Shown one piece after another: positions 20,770 to 31,580 of a stretch of DNA of 64,000 nt; within the stretch, counting starts at the first letter, position 1, and the number at the start of each line of letters is the position of its first letter. Source of the stretch: Plotosus lineatus. Taxonomy: Eukaryota; Chordata; Actinopteri; Siluriformes; Plotosidae. The position numbers were made by a program, and so were the translations under genes. The notes below the pieces were generated by a model. The model did not search any database. It was given only the letters and a program-made list of their open reading frames with translations, and was not told where the DNA came from. The stretch covers positions 24,941,001 through 25,005,000 of the forward strand of contig CM045733.1 in NCBI GenBank assembly GCA_024760905.1. Reading direction: 5' to 3'.

Positions 20770-21807
20770 ATGAGTCTAGGACTGAAAGTAGGGACTTTGA
20801 ACGTTGGAACTATGGCAGGAAAAGGTAGAGAGCTGGCTGACATGATGCAGAGGAGGAAGGTGGACATACTGTGTGTACAGGAGACCAGGTGGAAAGGTAA
20901 CAAGGCTAGAAGCATAGGAGCAGGGTTTAAGCTGTTTTATCATGGTGTGGATGGGAAGAGAAATGGAGTCGGAGTCATCTTGAAGGAGGAGTTTGTCAGG
21001 AATGTTCTAGAAGTGAAAAGAGTGTCAGACAGAGTGATGAGTCTCAAGTTAGAAATTGAAGGTGTGATGGGCAATGTTGGTAGTGCTTATGCCCCACAGA
21101 CAAGATGTGAGCGAGAAGAGAAGGAGAGATTCTGGAGGGAGTTCGATGAAGTGATGCAGAGTACCCCCAGAGGTGAAAGAGTGGTCATTGGGGCAGACTT
21201 CAATGGACATGTTGGTGCAGGAAACAGAGGGGACGAGGAAGTGATGGGTAGGTTTGGTATCCAGGACAGGAACGCAGAAGGACAGATGTTGGTAGATTTT
21301 GCAAAAAGGATGGAAATGGCTGTGGTGAATACTTTCTTCCAGAAGAGAGAAGAGCATAGGGTGACTTATAAAAGTGGAGGTAGGAGCACACAGGTAGACT
21401 ACATCTTGTGCAGGCGATGTAATTTAAAGGAAGTCAGTGACTGCAAAGTAGTAGCGGGTGAGAGTGTTGCCAAACAGCATAGGATGGTGGTGTGCAGGAT
21501 GATGCTGATGGTGAGGAAGGTGAAGAAGGCAAAGGCAGAGCAGAAGACAAAGTGGTGCAAGTTGAAAAAGGAAGAGTGTCGGGTTGTCTTCAAGGAGGAG
21601 TTGAAACAGGCTTTGGGTGGTCAGGAAGTGCTTCCAGATGACTGGACAACTACAGCGAATGTGATCAGGGAGACAGGTAGGAGAATACTTGGTGTGTCAT
21701 CTGGAAGGAAAGTAGATAAGGAGACTTGGTGGTGGAATGAGGAAGTGCAGGAGTGTGTACAAAGGAAGAGGTTAGCTAAGAAGAAGTGGGACAACCGAAG
21801 AGAGTAA
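20770..21807 (+). CDS. L-A endonuclease domain, open frame of 345 codons
   Basis: AP-endonuclease-like domain that would nick target DNA. It begins MSLGLKVGTLNVGTMAGKGR. Motifs in order: 'VDILCVQETRWKG' (~37-49, metal-binding Glu), 'VVIGADFNGHVGAGNRG' (~138-154, catalytic Asp/Asn), 'TYKSGGRSTQVDYILCRR' (~198-215) and 'ESVAKQHRMVVC' (~231-242), which holds the terminal His but has Gln where AP endonucleases have Asp in S-D-H. The frame is open through the linker 'ETWWWNEEVQECVQRKRLAK' and ends at 21807 because of an 8-bp deletion. In an intact copy it would run on into the RT. Confidence 0.85.
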   Translation: MSLGLKVGTLNVGTMAGKGRELADMMQRRKVDILCVQETRWKGNKARSIGAGFKLFYHGVDGKRNGVGVILKEEFVRNVLEVKRVSDRVMSLKLEIEGVMGNVGSAYAPQTRCEREEKERFWREFDEVMQSTPRGERVVIGADFNGHVGAGNRGDEEVMGRFGIQDRNAEGQMLVDFAKRMEMAVVNTFFQKREEHRVTYKSGGRSTQVDYILCRRCNLKEVSDCKVVAGESVAKQHRMVVCRMMLMVRKVKKAKAEQKTKWCKLKKEECRVVFKEELKQALGGQEVLPDDWTTTANVIRETGRRILGVSSGRKVDKETWWWNEEVQECVQRKRLAKKKWDNRRE

Positions 21808-22061
21808 ACAGGAGTACAGGGAGACACAGCGTAAGGCAAAGGTAGCAGTGTCAACGGCCAAACAGAGCGCGTTTGATGACTTGTATGCTCGGTTGGAAAG
21901 TAAGGAGGGAGAAAATGATTTATACAGGTTTGCACAGCAGAGAAATAGAGATGGGAAGGACGTGCAGCAAGTTATATTGATAAAGGACAGAGAGGGAAAT
22001 GTATTGACTGATGACAGAAGTGTGCTGGGAAGATGGAAAGAGTACTTTGAAAAGCTGATGA

Positions 22062-23351
22062 ATGAGGAAAATGAGATTTTTAAGATCCATTTTTAAGAAC
22101 AAGGGAGACGTTCAGAGTTGTGGCAACTACAGAGGGATAAAGTTGATGAGCCATACGATGAAGTTATGGGAAATAATAGTGGAAGCTAGACTAAGGGCAG
22201 AGGTCAGCATTTGTGAACAACAGTTTGGTTTCATGCCAAGAAAGAGCACCACAGATGCAGTGTTTGCCTTGAGGATGTTAATGGAGAAGTACATCGAAGA
22301 TCAGAGGGAGCTACATTGTGCCTTTGTGGATCTGGAGAAAGCATATGACAGGGTGCCGAGAGAAGAACTGTGGTATTGCATGAGGAAGTCTGGAGTGGCA
22401 GAGAAGTATGTTAGAGTGGTGCAGGACATGTATGAGAGATGTAAGACAGTGGTGAGGTGTGCTGTCGGTGTGACATAAGAGTTCAAGGTGGAGGTAGGAC
22501 TGCATCAAGGGTCAGATCTCAGCCCCTTCTTGTTTGCTATGGTGATGGACAGGCTGACAGACGAGGTTAGACAAGATTCCCCATGGACTATGATGTTTGC
22601 AGATGACACTGTGATCTGTAGTGAGAGCAGAGAACAAGTGCAGGAAAATCTAGAGAGGTGGAGGTATGCCCTGGAAAGGAGGGGAATGAAGATTAGCCTC
22701 AGTAAGACAGAATACATGTGCATGAATGACAAGGACCAAAGAGGAACGGTGAGATTACAGGGAGCAGAGATAAGAAAGGTGGAGGATTTTAAGTACTTAG
22801 GCTCAACAATCCAGAGCAATGGACAGTGTGGAAAAGAGGTCAAGAAGCATGTGCAAGAAGGTTGGAATGGTTGGAGAAAAGTGTCCAGTATGATGTGTGA
22901 TAGGAGGGTATCGGCAAAAATGAAAGGAAAAGTGTACAAGACGGTGTTGAGGCCAACGATGTTGTATGGTTTAGAAACAGTGGCCCTGGGGAAAAGATAG
23001 GTGGCAGAGCTGGAGGTAGCAGAGATGAAAATGTTGAGGTTCTCTTTGGGAGTAACGAGGATGGATAGGATTAGGCATGAGCACATCAGAGGGACAGTAC
23101 ATGTAAGACGTTTTGGAGACAAAGTCAGAGAGGCTAAATTGAGATGGTTTGGACATGTACAGAGGAGGGATAGTGAGTATATTGGTAATCGGATGCTGAG
23201 GCTGGAACTACCAGGCAAAAGGCCTAGAGGAAGACCAAAGAGACGATTCATGGATGTGGTGAAGGAGGACATGAAGGTCGTTGGTGTAAGAGAAGAAGAT
23301 GCAAAGGATAGGGTGAGATGGAGGCAGATGATTCGCTGTGGTGACCCCTGA
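22062..23351 (+). pseudogene. L-A reverse transcriptase, two in-frame stops
   Basis: A single frame interrupted only by TAA at 22476 (GAA in other copies) and TAG at 22998 (CAG in others). Block A is [17 protein letters not shown], block B GLHQGSDLSPFLFAMVMD and block C MFADDTVIC with an intact catalytic Asp pair. After that come 'KTEYMC', 'FKYLGSTIQSNGQCGKEV' and the basic C-terminal region to 'MIRCGDP'. Upstream the linker is shortened by a deletion at about 22078. Only point changes separate this RT core from a complete reading frame, so the insertion is relatively young. Confidence 0.88.
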
Positions 23352-23407
23352 AGGGAAAAGCCGAAAGGAAAAGAAGAAAGAAGATTTATTTATGTGTATT
23401 CTCTGTG

Positions 23408-23411
<4 letters not shown>

Positions 23412-23482
<71 letters not shown>
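23412..23482. repeat. (GA)n microsatellite
   Basis: About 35 GA units just after the target-site duplication of the LINE. Confidence 0.95.
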
Positions 23483-23485
<3 letters not shown>

Positions 23486-23589
23486 GGACTGACAGACACA
23501 GGGCAGGACAGGACATGACAAGGGATAGGGACAGGGACAGGGACAATAGTTGTATTACTGCATGTTCCTCTGTTTGGTGCATGTTGTAG

Positions 23590-24234
23590 CTCAGAGTAAG
23601 ACCACAGAAAAATAAAACAGCTGAAAAGTGCAAAGGGGAGATTGAAGTTTATCTTTCTTGCATGCTCAATGGTTTTGTCACCAAGTTATTTCCTTGAGGT
23701 TGCAATGTCAGCATGAGTGTGAGTGCAGGAAGAAATTCCTGTTTATAAGCCTAGTCCATTTCCCAGCAAGAACTGCACAGTAGTGTAACTTTCTGTACAC
23801 AACATATTCTGAATCTGCCAGAATGAACTCAAATGGGCAGTTTTGGGAATGATAAAACGATAAGAGCAAACCGATGACATGTTGTTTGTTTTCAGAGGAA
23901 ACCACTGTTTCCTGATGTTCTGACCCAGCTGATGGATTGCAAAATCATTTTCTCGTAAGTTCAAGTCTAAAAGTTCAAAGCTATGAAAGGAAACAAAATT
24001 TGTGCTGTGTATGTAGTGTTAAAAAAAAAATATATATATATATATATAATTTTCTGAGTAGATCCTTCCATAAGAGAGTGCTCAATACTTTTTGGTAGAG
24101 CAAATAACAATAAAATATGTATGTACGGTATGTATTTATATGTGTAAAATATACATTTACAATAATTGTTTGATATGTTCCATAATATAATACAAATTCA
24201 TAATTTATTCATTTCCATTCAGTTAGTCCTCCTA
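23590..24234. other. unassigned sequence
   Basis: Contains a short (TA)n at about 24028-24049. Its flank 'ctgagtagatccttccataa' is matched in complement near 56805-56830 ('ttatggaaggatctactcag'-like, next to another (TA)n), so a short shared repeat end is likely. Confidence 0.4.
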
Positions 24235-24665
24235 TTATACCCCTATTTCACTGGAGCATGGGATGCAAGGATCATGGCAGAAAGGCACGGAACACACTCT
24301 ACAGAGGAGCTTCAACAATTTTACTCGGAAAATTTGTCAAAAACCTATGGAAAATTGCACCTTCGGAACACCCTCGGAACGATCACGGAATGCGTGGAAA
24401 GGACACGGAAAGACCACGGCACAATGTCGGAATACATGCGTAAAATCGCCTAGCTCACCCTCGGAACTAGTGCGGAGGGCAACGGGAGATCCTCAGAAAC
24501 TTCACGGAACGTTCATGGAAAGGGCGGAACGTTTACGGAACGACCGCAGAATTACACCTTTTTAGAAGGAAGACCCACGGAATGATCTCAGAACATGCGG
24601 AATGAAGGCAGAACGTTCACGTTCAGCACGGAATGAGCGAGGAATGACTGAGGAATACCCAGCAT
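24235..24665 (+). mobile_element. element E copy 1: CGGAA-rich, left-terminal part
   Basis: It starts TTATACCCCTATTTCACTGG, the same end as at 30521 and (complement) at 35692. About 14 exact CGGAA motifs occur in about 350 bp, mostly as ACGGAACG/ACGGAATG. It runs parallel to copy 3 up to 'gaggaatacccagc'. No plausible protein is encoded. Related CGGAA-rich modules at 25080-25372 may be the rest of the element. Confidence 0.65.
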
Positions 24666-24792
24666 AACCATGTTTCAACACAGAAAAATCAGCAAAGATC
24701 AAAGGATTTCATTATGATTCCACCAATAAATACATGGAATAACCAAGGAAGCTCATTCTCTCATTCATACTATATGTTTATAATCTATAATA

Positions 24793-24902
24793 TGTTTATA
24801 ATGTACAATAAATTTAAAATTTAACATATGTTTGTAATTTACCTTACATTTCTAATGTGCAATGTTTATAATTTACAATAAATTTAAAATTTAACATATG
24901 TT
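24793..24902. repeat. direct repeat pair of ~40 bp
   Basis: 'tgtttataat.tacaataaat..' at 24793-24832 recurs at 24863-24902 nearly exactly, with a 70-bp offset. Confidence 0.8.
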
Positions 24903-25079
24903 AATATGTTTAATTTTAATAATGTCAATACGTTCCTTTTATTTGCACCTCAATCATTGCAGACTAAAAATCATGCACACAAGTTCAAACCACAGTGATT
25001 ATAACTTTAAAACTTTATTATATTAACAGGAAAACAGGAAAAATAAAGTGAATGAACTGGAATAATTTATAGTGGAAGT

Positions 25080-25372
25080 GACTTCCTTGAGTGTATTGCA
25101 AATCTTCCATGTTATCCGCAACCATTCCGCAAACGTTCCGCATGTATTCCGCAAACCTTCCGTGAGTATTCTGTGGGGATTCTGTGGCTGATTTTGACCA
25201 TCCGTAAGAAGGAGGAATGTTCGTGGAACGTTCACGGAAGACTTGTGGAATAAAAGGAACGATCACGGAACGTTTGCGGAAAGGACGGTACGTTTCTGGA
25301 AGGACTACAGAACGTGAGGGAACACTGATGGATTTTTTTTCCGTGAACGTGCTTTTGAACATGTTGTCAACT
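25080..25372. mobile_element. element E internal modules
   Basis: Dense TTCCG on the left (25110-25165) and CGGAA on the right (25230-25300), so the motif orientation flips. 'ccgtgaacgtgcttttgaac' (25341-25360) matches 30740-30760 in copy 2. Confidence 0.6.
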
Positions 25373-25627
25373 CTCTTTCTGGTTTTAGCCAGTTTTTGAA
25401 TACAATATATAGAATAGTGTGCAATCAAATCATACAATCAGGAAGAATGTTGTCTATTCTTGGTAGTTCATGACCACAAATTATTTATCTTCAAAAAGAA
25501 GTCCTGCCTTTGAAGCAATGGTTTCTTTTTAAGGTAGAATAGGTTTGGGACAAAGTTTACCAAAGAAATATCTAAGACTTCCTCTCTTGGTGTTAGATTT
25601 CTGTTCCTTTCTCCATGTAAGTAAATA

Positions 25628-25705
25628 CAGGGATCCCTCGCCACCTCACACTTTAATTCATGCGGCTTCAGTGGTTCGTGGTTTTATTTATTTTTTAAAA
25701 AAATA
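25628..25705. mobile_element. possible pogo/Tigger-like end
   Basis: TACAGGGATCCCTCGCCACC then 'tcatgcggcttcagtggttc', typical wording of pogo-type ends and similar to 11374. No partner end was found. Confidence 0.45.
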
Positions 25706-25788
25706 TTCATCTAATTAAAAAGTAAGGAAATTAAGAAAGAATAAGGGGGGAAAAAATAAGGAAAATGCCGCAAAACAAGGCCAATTAT

Positions 25789-25790
<2 letters not shown>

Positions 25791-25819
<29 letters not shown>
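25791..25819. repeat. poly-A run
   Basis: 29 A residues. Confidence 0.95.
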
Positions 25820-25822
<3 letters not shown>

Positions 25823-25911
25823 AAACAAACAAAAACAAAAAACAACCCAAAATCCCCCATCAAAACTGTTTACATTTTTATGTGAGATGCGTATAATATA
25901 TTGATATTATA

Positions 25912-26418
25912 TACAGTGGGGCCAATAAGTATTGGGCAACGTAAAAATGTGAAAGTTCACCCATTTAAAAAGATAAGAGAGGTTTGTAATTTTCATCATA
26001 GGTACACATCAAGCTTGAGAGACAGAATGTAAAAAAAAAAAATCCAGGAAATCACATTATATGATTTTTTTAACAATTTATTTGTGAAAATGGGAGGCCA
26101 ATAACTATTGGGTAGCTAGAAAACAAACATTATTTTGCCCGACACTCGTTAACAGTATGAATGACACCTGTTTGAACTGATTAGATGCATAAGAGACACC
26201 TTCAAACCTGCACACACCTTCAAACTGTCAGACTGCAGTCTTCACCATGACCAAGACCAGAGAGCTTCCCAAAGACACCAGCGATAAAATTGTCCAACTG
26301 CACAAAGCTGGGATGAGTCAAACTGCAATTGGTAAACAACTTTGTGAGACAAGATCAACAGGTGGAAACATTATTAGAAAATGGAAGAAGTATAACATCA
26401 CTGACAACCTCCCTTGGA
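25912..26418 (+). mobile_element. Tc1-like transposon, left half only
   Basis: The left end is 'TACAGTGGGGCCAATAAGTA' with an internal echo 'gaggccaataactattggg' (about 26093), consistent with a repeat-containing inverted end. It is cut at 26418, where a SINE-B fragment begins. Confidence 0.8.
26247..26418 (+). pseudogene. Tc1-like transposase N-terminus
   Basis: [20 protein letters not shown] then '[18 protein letters not shown]' and '[12 protein letters not shown]' is the first helix-turn-helix of a Tc1-type transposase that binds the element ends. It stops at the SINE junction, and the second DNA-binding and catalytic domains are missing. Confidence 0.85.
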
Positions 26419-26598
26419 CTTACCTTCCCAGTATATTTTTATTGGTACCCATTTATACTGCTGGGTGAACAGATGCACACTTGTGGTTAAGACCTTGCCC
26501 AGGGGTCTTAGCACAGTGGGGGGGTCCAACTGGGATTTGAACACACAACCTCCCAATCATGAGCGCAGCACCATAACCACTACGCCACCGGCCCCACG
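26419..26598 (-). mobile_element. SINE-B, partial
   Basis: The complement gives the tRNA-like head ('ggggccggtggcgtagtggt', B box 'tgtgttcaaatccc' near 26541) and part of the body. The body end near 26419 is truncated at the Tc1 junction. Confidence 0.8.
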
Positions 26599-27030
26599 TA
26601 ATTGTTTGAAAACGGGTATAATATCTGACCATTAACCGGCAATCACATTTACAGATATATTTCACAAAGATCGTATGTTAATTAGGAACAATTATGATTC
26701 GTCATATTATATTCTTTATTAGATAAAACATGAATCACACCAAAATATTTGCACCGCTGCACATCCTGTTAACAGCAGAGTACTAAGTGTCATCACCATG
26801 GTAAAGAGCACTGCTTTCCATGTGGCTTTCATTTCAAATGACTTTGCTGTTATTGGAATGTCTCAACACGTGGCTTTTTCCTCCTAACCATTAATCAGCA
26901 GTCGAATCAGCATGCTCTCTGATTAAAAAATAAAATAAATCTGTTGTCAATAATGAGAAGAACTGAGGTGGGAACCTGTAGTCTGTGACCTGAGTTTGAC
27001 TTGCCTAATGTGTTTATGGAGGAAACCTGA

Positions 27031-27033
<3 letters not shown>
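26599..27033. other. unassigned sequence
   Basis: Nothing recognisable. Confidence 0.3.

Positions 27034-27064
<31 letters not shown>
27034..27064. repeat. (GT)n microsatellite
   Basis: About 15 GT units. Confidence 0.95.
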
Positions 27065-27066
<2 letters not shown>

Positions 27067-27291
27067 AGTTGATTTCAGGGTTTGTTGTTGCTGTTATTTG
27101 TCATCCGGTAGTGTATTTAAACTTTTCAGTGTTTGTGCTGTACACGTGCATTATGGTTTCGGAGACATTGTACTGCACAAAACAAGTACTGTATATCTGA
27201 ACATATTTAATTCCTACTGAATTATTGTGAGAGCAAATGAGAAAAATTAAATGATGACTTAAACTTTTGAGACTCTACAGTCCTCATATGA

Positions 27292-27612
27292 AAGTAAAGA
27301 AAAACGTAAAGTCCTGTGGGCTTTTTACAACTGAGCCTAGTGGCTCATCAGGCCGGTGCTTATCTCCAGTTTCTATAGCGTGAAGCAACCAGGAGTTCAA
27401 CTCCTCCTGGATGGGACGCTAGTCCATCGCAGATTACCTTCCCAGTATATTTTTACTGGTACCCATTAATCCTGCTGGGTGAACAGAGGCACACTTGTGG
27501 TTGAGACCTTGCCAAGGGGTCATAGCACAGTGGGAGTCTAACTGGGATTTGAACACACAACCTCCTGATCATGAGCCCAGCACCCTAACCACTACATCAC
27601 CGGCTCCACTGT
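27292..27612 (-). mobile_element. SINE-B, full length with target-site duplication
   Basis: In complement the head reads 'gagccggtgatgtagtggtt' with B box 'tgtgttcaaatccc', and the body matches the copies at 26419 and 55884. The tail is A/T-rich ('ctttacgtttttctttact' in complement). The 12-bp repeat GTCCTCATATGA at 27280-27291 and 27613-27624 frames it. Confidence 0.85.
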
Positions 27613-27624
27613 GTCCTCATATGA

Positions 27625-28225
27625 CGACCTCATATTTTCTCCCAACTCCACTGTGTGTATGTCCTTTTAAGATCATTATGTGAGGATCTTCCTGATTTAA
27701 GACACTGATCAAGTTCAGTCATTTTCAGGTGGTAAGAAACAGAATCAGTGCAGAAAAGTGACAAGATACACAACATGAAGTTTTGGGTCTTAGTAGGTTG
27801 AGTGGTTTGCCAAATTTAGTATCAGATCATGTGAAAATATCCTCTGGGATTTTCCCTTCAGAAAGAGAGGAACTGTAATAAGATATCAAAGGAGACGGGA
27901 ACAACCAGCTGATTTCCTTCGAAAACTCCACCACAGTTTCGATTTGTTGCCATTTATAACATTTATTGTTTTTTTTCACTGCTTTGGGCTTTAATAAAAT
28001 AATTTGATTTATTCTTTAAAAAACAAACAAACAGGGTTTTCTTGTGTGTTTTTTTGTTTGTTTGTTTAGTTGGTTGATTTCTAAAGATATTTTAACTTTA
28101 CAAAAAAGTACAAAAAAGTTCTTAGGAGAAACTTATGTACATTTGTCCATCATGTCCATGGGTTATGTGGTCATGTGTTATTCTCACCACTTAAGGTAAT
28201 AAAGAATGCTGATTTGTCATGTCAG
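27625..28225. other. unassigned sequence
   Basis: Nothing recognisable apart from a (TTTG)-rich patch near 28050. Confidence 0.3.
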
Positions 28226-28230
28226 CCTGG

Positions 28231-28351
28231 ATTTTTTTTTTTTTTTTTTTTGTGGAGCCAAACCACAGGAATGAAGTGAAAAGTGTAGTGAGGTTCATCA
28301 GCGAGTTCTGAATAGATGCTAGCCTCAATAAAAAAAAAAAAAAAAAAAAAA
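28231..28351. repeat. poly-T and poly-A runs
   Basis: T20 at about 28231-28250 and A22 at about 28329-28350 flank 80 bp. The opposite polarity could pair as a hairpin. Confidence 0.8.
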
Positions 28352-28786
28352 TTATATGTAATCCAGCAAGGAAGGTCATCGTATGAATCTAGGTCATACA
28401 GAACAATAAGAGAAGGCCAGGAGACCTCTACCTCTTTTACCTTTTCCGTAATCTACTGCTGACCTTTAGAGTTTTTTCAGTACAGTGAGCTCCATTGGCT
28501 TTCGTAGCTCGAGTGGATGGAAATAGGCTTGATGTCTTTTGCTTGTTTGTCATCTGATTGCTGTTGCTATGGTTTAGGAGTGAGCACTGTGGTGATGCTC
28601 ACATGCATGGTCATATTTGTCTCTTATGCTCTCTGAGTCTTGCTGTTATCACTGTCATGTGTTGTTGTTGTTCTTCTTTTTTTAAATGTGACCTTAAAAT
28701 AGGTCTGTATTTATCAGCTCACTGAACTGCTCAATAGCCCTTAATTATTCAAGATGTGGAAAGGGCTGAGGGCCTGTTTTTTTCCA

Positions 28787-28826
28787 GGGCATTAAGTTGG
28801 TTGAGAGAGAGAGAGGGCATTAAGTT

Positions 28827-28879
<53 letters not shown>
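28787..28879. repeat. (GA)n with duplicated leader
   Basis: 'ggcattaagttggttgagag' occurs twice (about 28787 and 28815), each followed by a GA run, the second about 50 bp long. Confidence 0.9.
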
Positions 28880-28881
<2 letters not shown>

Positions 28882-29590
28882 TGAGACGGGGGAAGGGGGG
28901 GGTGTGTGCCTGCGTCATCCCAGAGTGTGTGTCACTCCGTTATGCATGTGTCCAGAATGAGACCGAACAAAAGAACATAAATCAGAGAAATAGGACAGAA
29001 AAAGGACAGAAAAGTTTGACCTACACGCTCCTGCTCAGTAAATGTGACCGCTCATGTGATACTGCAGCCCGGCGGGGGTTATGGTGTTGCTTGTTATTTA
29101 ACGCTTGTGGTGCTGAGTGGTTTGTACCATCCCATTCACTAAGCCACAGGGGACAGATTAGAGTCCCCCCTACCACCACCCCCTTCATCCTCATGACCAG
29201 TGTGACAGGTGTTCATATACCACAAAGGTCAATCTCTCAGCCATCGAAAGTGTACAGATTTGCGAATACCTCAAAAGAGCGAATGAGGCGAGGGACAGAA
29301 CAAACATTTTGTGGCATTATGACCAAGAAAGTGAATATTACAAGTTTTTAAAATATCAGTTTATGATAAAAAAAATATATTGGCTGATTAAAGGAAATGT
29401 GTCTTTGAAGGCACAAAACATGTTTTTGTGAGCCTCTTGGTTTCATAAAATGTAGCAAATACTATGAGGGGAACTATTAGACAAGAGAAAATGCTGGAGA
29501 GAAAAAAATTAATTCAAAATACAAAACAAATATTTTAACTTGGTAATAAACTGCAGCCAATTTATTAGGAGATACTGTAATGCTTCTTTT
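28880..29590. other. unassigned sequence with a 156-codon open frame
   Basis: The open frame at 28881-29351 has no recognisable domain and begins in repeat-flanking DNA. I do not consider it a gene. Nothing else is seen. Confidence 0.3.
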
Positions 29591-29594
29591 AGTT

Positions 29595-29947
29595 CCGTTC
29601 AGTTCATTTTCTGTAACCGCTTAATCCTAGTTATGGTCGCGGGGAGGCTGGCACCCATCCCAGCCAACTCCAGCGAGAGCAGAGTACTCCCTGGACAGTT
29701 TGCCAGGCAATCACAGGGCAGAAACATGCTGACGGCTTTGCAGCCTAATCTTGTCAAAAGTCAGCAAAGGCTATTTTACATGAGCCTCACACCATAGACA
29801 GTGAGAGACATGGCCGGCCTTTAATAACCCAGTGAGCTGCACTAGGGGGATGGGGAGGGGTGGTGACAACCTGTGGTGTGTGGGGCTTGAACCTCCAACC
29901 TTAGGATCAGAGATCCAGCGCCTATACTACTAGGCCACCCTTGCCCC
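29595..29947 (-). mobile_element. SINE-A2, full length
   Basis: On the minus strand: tRNA-like head from 29947 ('gggcaagggtggcctagtag', B box 'ggttcaagcccc'), the SINE-A body ('cctttaataacccagtgagc' complement; 'gagacatggccggc'), then the tail 'ggctgggatgggtgccagcc' and 'aggattaagcggttacagaa'. The body is that of SINE-A1 but the tail is different. Confidence 0.85.
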
Positions 29948-30194
29948 CTCATATTTTACTATAAACTCAAACCTTTTACAAAGATCCGGTCTGGGTTTAT
30001 TGAGGAGTTAGTAATAAGAAATTCCTACACATGATTCCTTTTACAGAGCATCACATGACCCCTATCTCTTTATCGCTATTATAATTTGTAAGATTTTTTT
30101 TTTAATCTTAGTTCAATATACAGTACATATATTGTTTATTATTTTCTAAATTCTAATATTTAGTCATCTAAAGCTTGTGAAAAATCTTGATTGG

Positions 30195-30520
30195 CTAGTC
30201 ATCCATGCTTCCATCCATTAATCAATTATGCCTACAAGGGTCTCGGATAGACTGGAGCCCATCTCAGATGACTCTAGTGGAAAGTATAGTACACGCCAAA
30301 GAGCTCACCAATCCAACGCAGGGCAGCACATAAACAACCACTTACACTCATACTCACACCTATGGAACGGTCAATTAGCCTAATGTGCATGTTTTTGGAC
30401 TGTGAAAGAGAACCAGAATACCCAGAGCAACCACAGGGAGGACATGCAAACTATTCACAGACACAGATACCAGAACTAGAGCCCCAGACCTTCATGCTAT
30501 GAAGCATACATGTCAGCCAC
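30195..30520 (-). mobile_element. SINE-C (minus)
   Basis: The complement shows the head near 30520, the conserved 'ccaaaaacatgcacattagg' middle (30386-30405) and the tail near 30225 to 'catccattaatc'. Confidence 0.7.
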
Positions 30521-30887
30521 TTATACCCCCATTTCACTGGACTACGGCATGCAAGGATCGCAGCGGAAAGGCACGGAACGCAGTCTAAGGAAGACCTTCT
30601 GCATTTTTACACGGAAAATGGGTGAAAATCCTACGGAAAAGTGGAAATTCTTACACTCTCAGAACGGTCACAGCATATGCAGAACAGGTGCGGCAAAGTA
30701 CGCCAAAGTGACCCCACGGAACACTCACAGAATTGTTTTTCCGTGAACTTGTTTTTGAACATGTTCAAAGCACATTCATGGAATATTTTGGAAGACTTGA
30801 GGAATTAATTATGGAATCACACGGAATGACAAGGAAGATGAGGGCATAATTGCAGAACGTTTGCGGATGACAACATTTTTGCTTACG

Positions 30888-31545
30888 CAAGTGCATGAAT
30901 GCCAAGGACCAAAGAGGAACGGTGAGATTACAGGGAGCAGAGATAAGAAAGGTGGAGGATTTTAAGTACTTAGGCTCAACAATCCAGAGCAATGGAGAGT
31001 GTGGAAAAGAGGTCAAGAAGCGCATGCAGGCTGGTTGGAATGGTTGGAGAAAAGTGTCCGGTGTGATGTGTGATAGGAGGGTATCGGCAAAAATGAAAGG
31101 AAAAGTGTACAAGACGGTGTTGAGGCCAACGATGCTGTATGGGTTAGAAACAGTGACCCTGGGGAAAAGACAGGAGGCAGAGTTGGAGGTAGCAGAGATG
31201 AAAATGTTGAGGTTCTCTTTGGGAGTATATGATAGCATTAGGAATGAGCACGTCAGAGGGACAGCACATGTAAGACGTTTTGGAGACAAAGTCAGAGAGG
31301 CTAGATTGAGATGGTTTGGACATGTACAGAGGAGGGATAGTGAGTATATTGGTAATAGGATGCTGAGGCTGGAACTACCAGGCAAAAGGCCTAGAGGAAG
31401 ACCAAAGAGACGATTCATGGATGTGGTAAAGGAGGACATGAAGGTCGTTGGTGTAAGAGAAGAAGATGCAAAGGATAGGGTGAGATGGAGGCAGATGATT
31501 CGCTGTGGCGACCCCTGAAGGGAAAAGCCGAAAGGAAAAGAAGAA
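30888..31545 (+). mobile_element. L-A LINE, 5'-truncated, nested in element E
   Basis: It starts within the RT tail ('tgcatgaatgccaaggacca') and ends 'aaaagccgaaaggaaaagaa' plus GAA units. AAGT at both junctions may be a short target duplication. It inserted after element E. Confidence 0.85.
30895..31518 (+). CDS. L-A C-terminal ORF fragment, open 207 codons
   Basis: An open frame from just after the RT core to the family stop after 'MIRCGDP'. It includes 'FKYLGSTIQSNGECGKEV', 'RVSAKMKGKVYKTVLRPTML', 'HVRRFGDKVREARLRWFGHV' and 'RPRGRPKRRFMDVVKEDM'. One segment reads 'SLGVYDSIRNEH' where most copies have 'SLGVTRMDRIRNEH'. It is not a complete protein: no RT catalytic residues are included. 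It is useful as the cleanest C-terminus in the window. Confidence 0.8.
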   Translation: MNAKDQRGTVRLQGAEIRKVEDFKYLGSTIQSNGECGKEVKKRMQAGWNGWRKVSGVMCDRRVSAKMKGKVYKTVLRPTMLYGLETVTLGKRQEAELEVAEMKMLRFSLGVYDSIRNEHVRGTAHVRRFGDKVREARLRWFGHVQRRDSEYIGNRMLRLELPGKRPRGRPKRRFMDVVKEDMKVVGVREEDAKDRVRWRQMIRCGDP

Positions 31546-31580
31546 GAAGTCTACCGTGCTCCAATGAAATGAGGGTATAA

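Larger units (their letters stand above)
20463..23383 (+). mobile_element. full-length L-A LINE with 19-bp target-site duplication
   Basis: The direct repeat ATTTATTTATGTGTATTCT at 20444-20462 and 23384-23402 defines a 2921-bp insertion. The 5' end starts 'gcagccgt' plus a 22-base G run, then the UTR ('ccagtgtctctccctcacgc', 'gggcatccggtgtaaaac', 'ataccggatcggtcgaggcc'). The endonuclease frame (20770-21807) is followed by the RT frame (22062-23351), and the 3' end is 'aaaagccgaaaggaaaagaa'. No RNase H region is seen. The length and the endonuclease-plus-RT plan fit the RTE clade. It is disabled by an 8-bp deletion near 21795, a linker deletion near 22078 and two nonsense changes. Confidence 0.92.
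30521..31580 (+). mobile_element. element E copy 2, both termini, split by L-A
   Basis: Left end TTATACCCCCATTTCACTGG (30521) and right end complement TTATACCCTCATTTCATTGG (31580 backwards) give an inverted repeat of about 25 bp with a few mismatches. The interior carries CGGAA motifs, fewer than in copies 1 and 3. L-A occupies 30888-31545. Without it the element is about 400 bp. No transposase is seen. Confidence 0.7.

Noticed and set aside
28881..29351. 156-codon ORF as a host exon
   Set aside because: No domain, and it begins next to a GA tract with ordinary composition. It is not supported as a gene.
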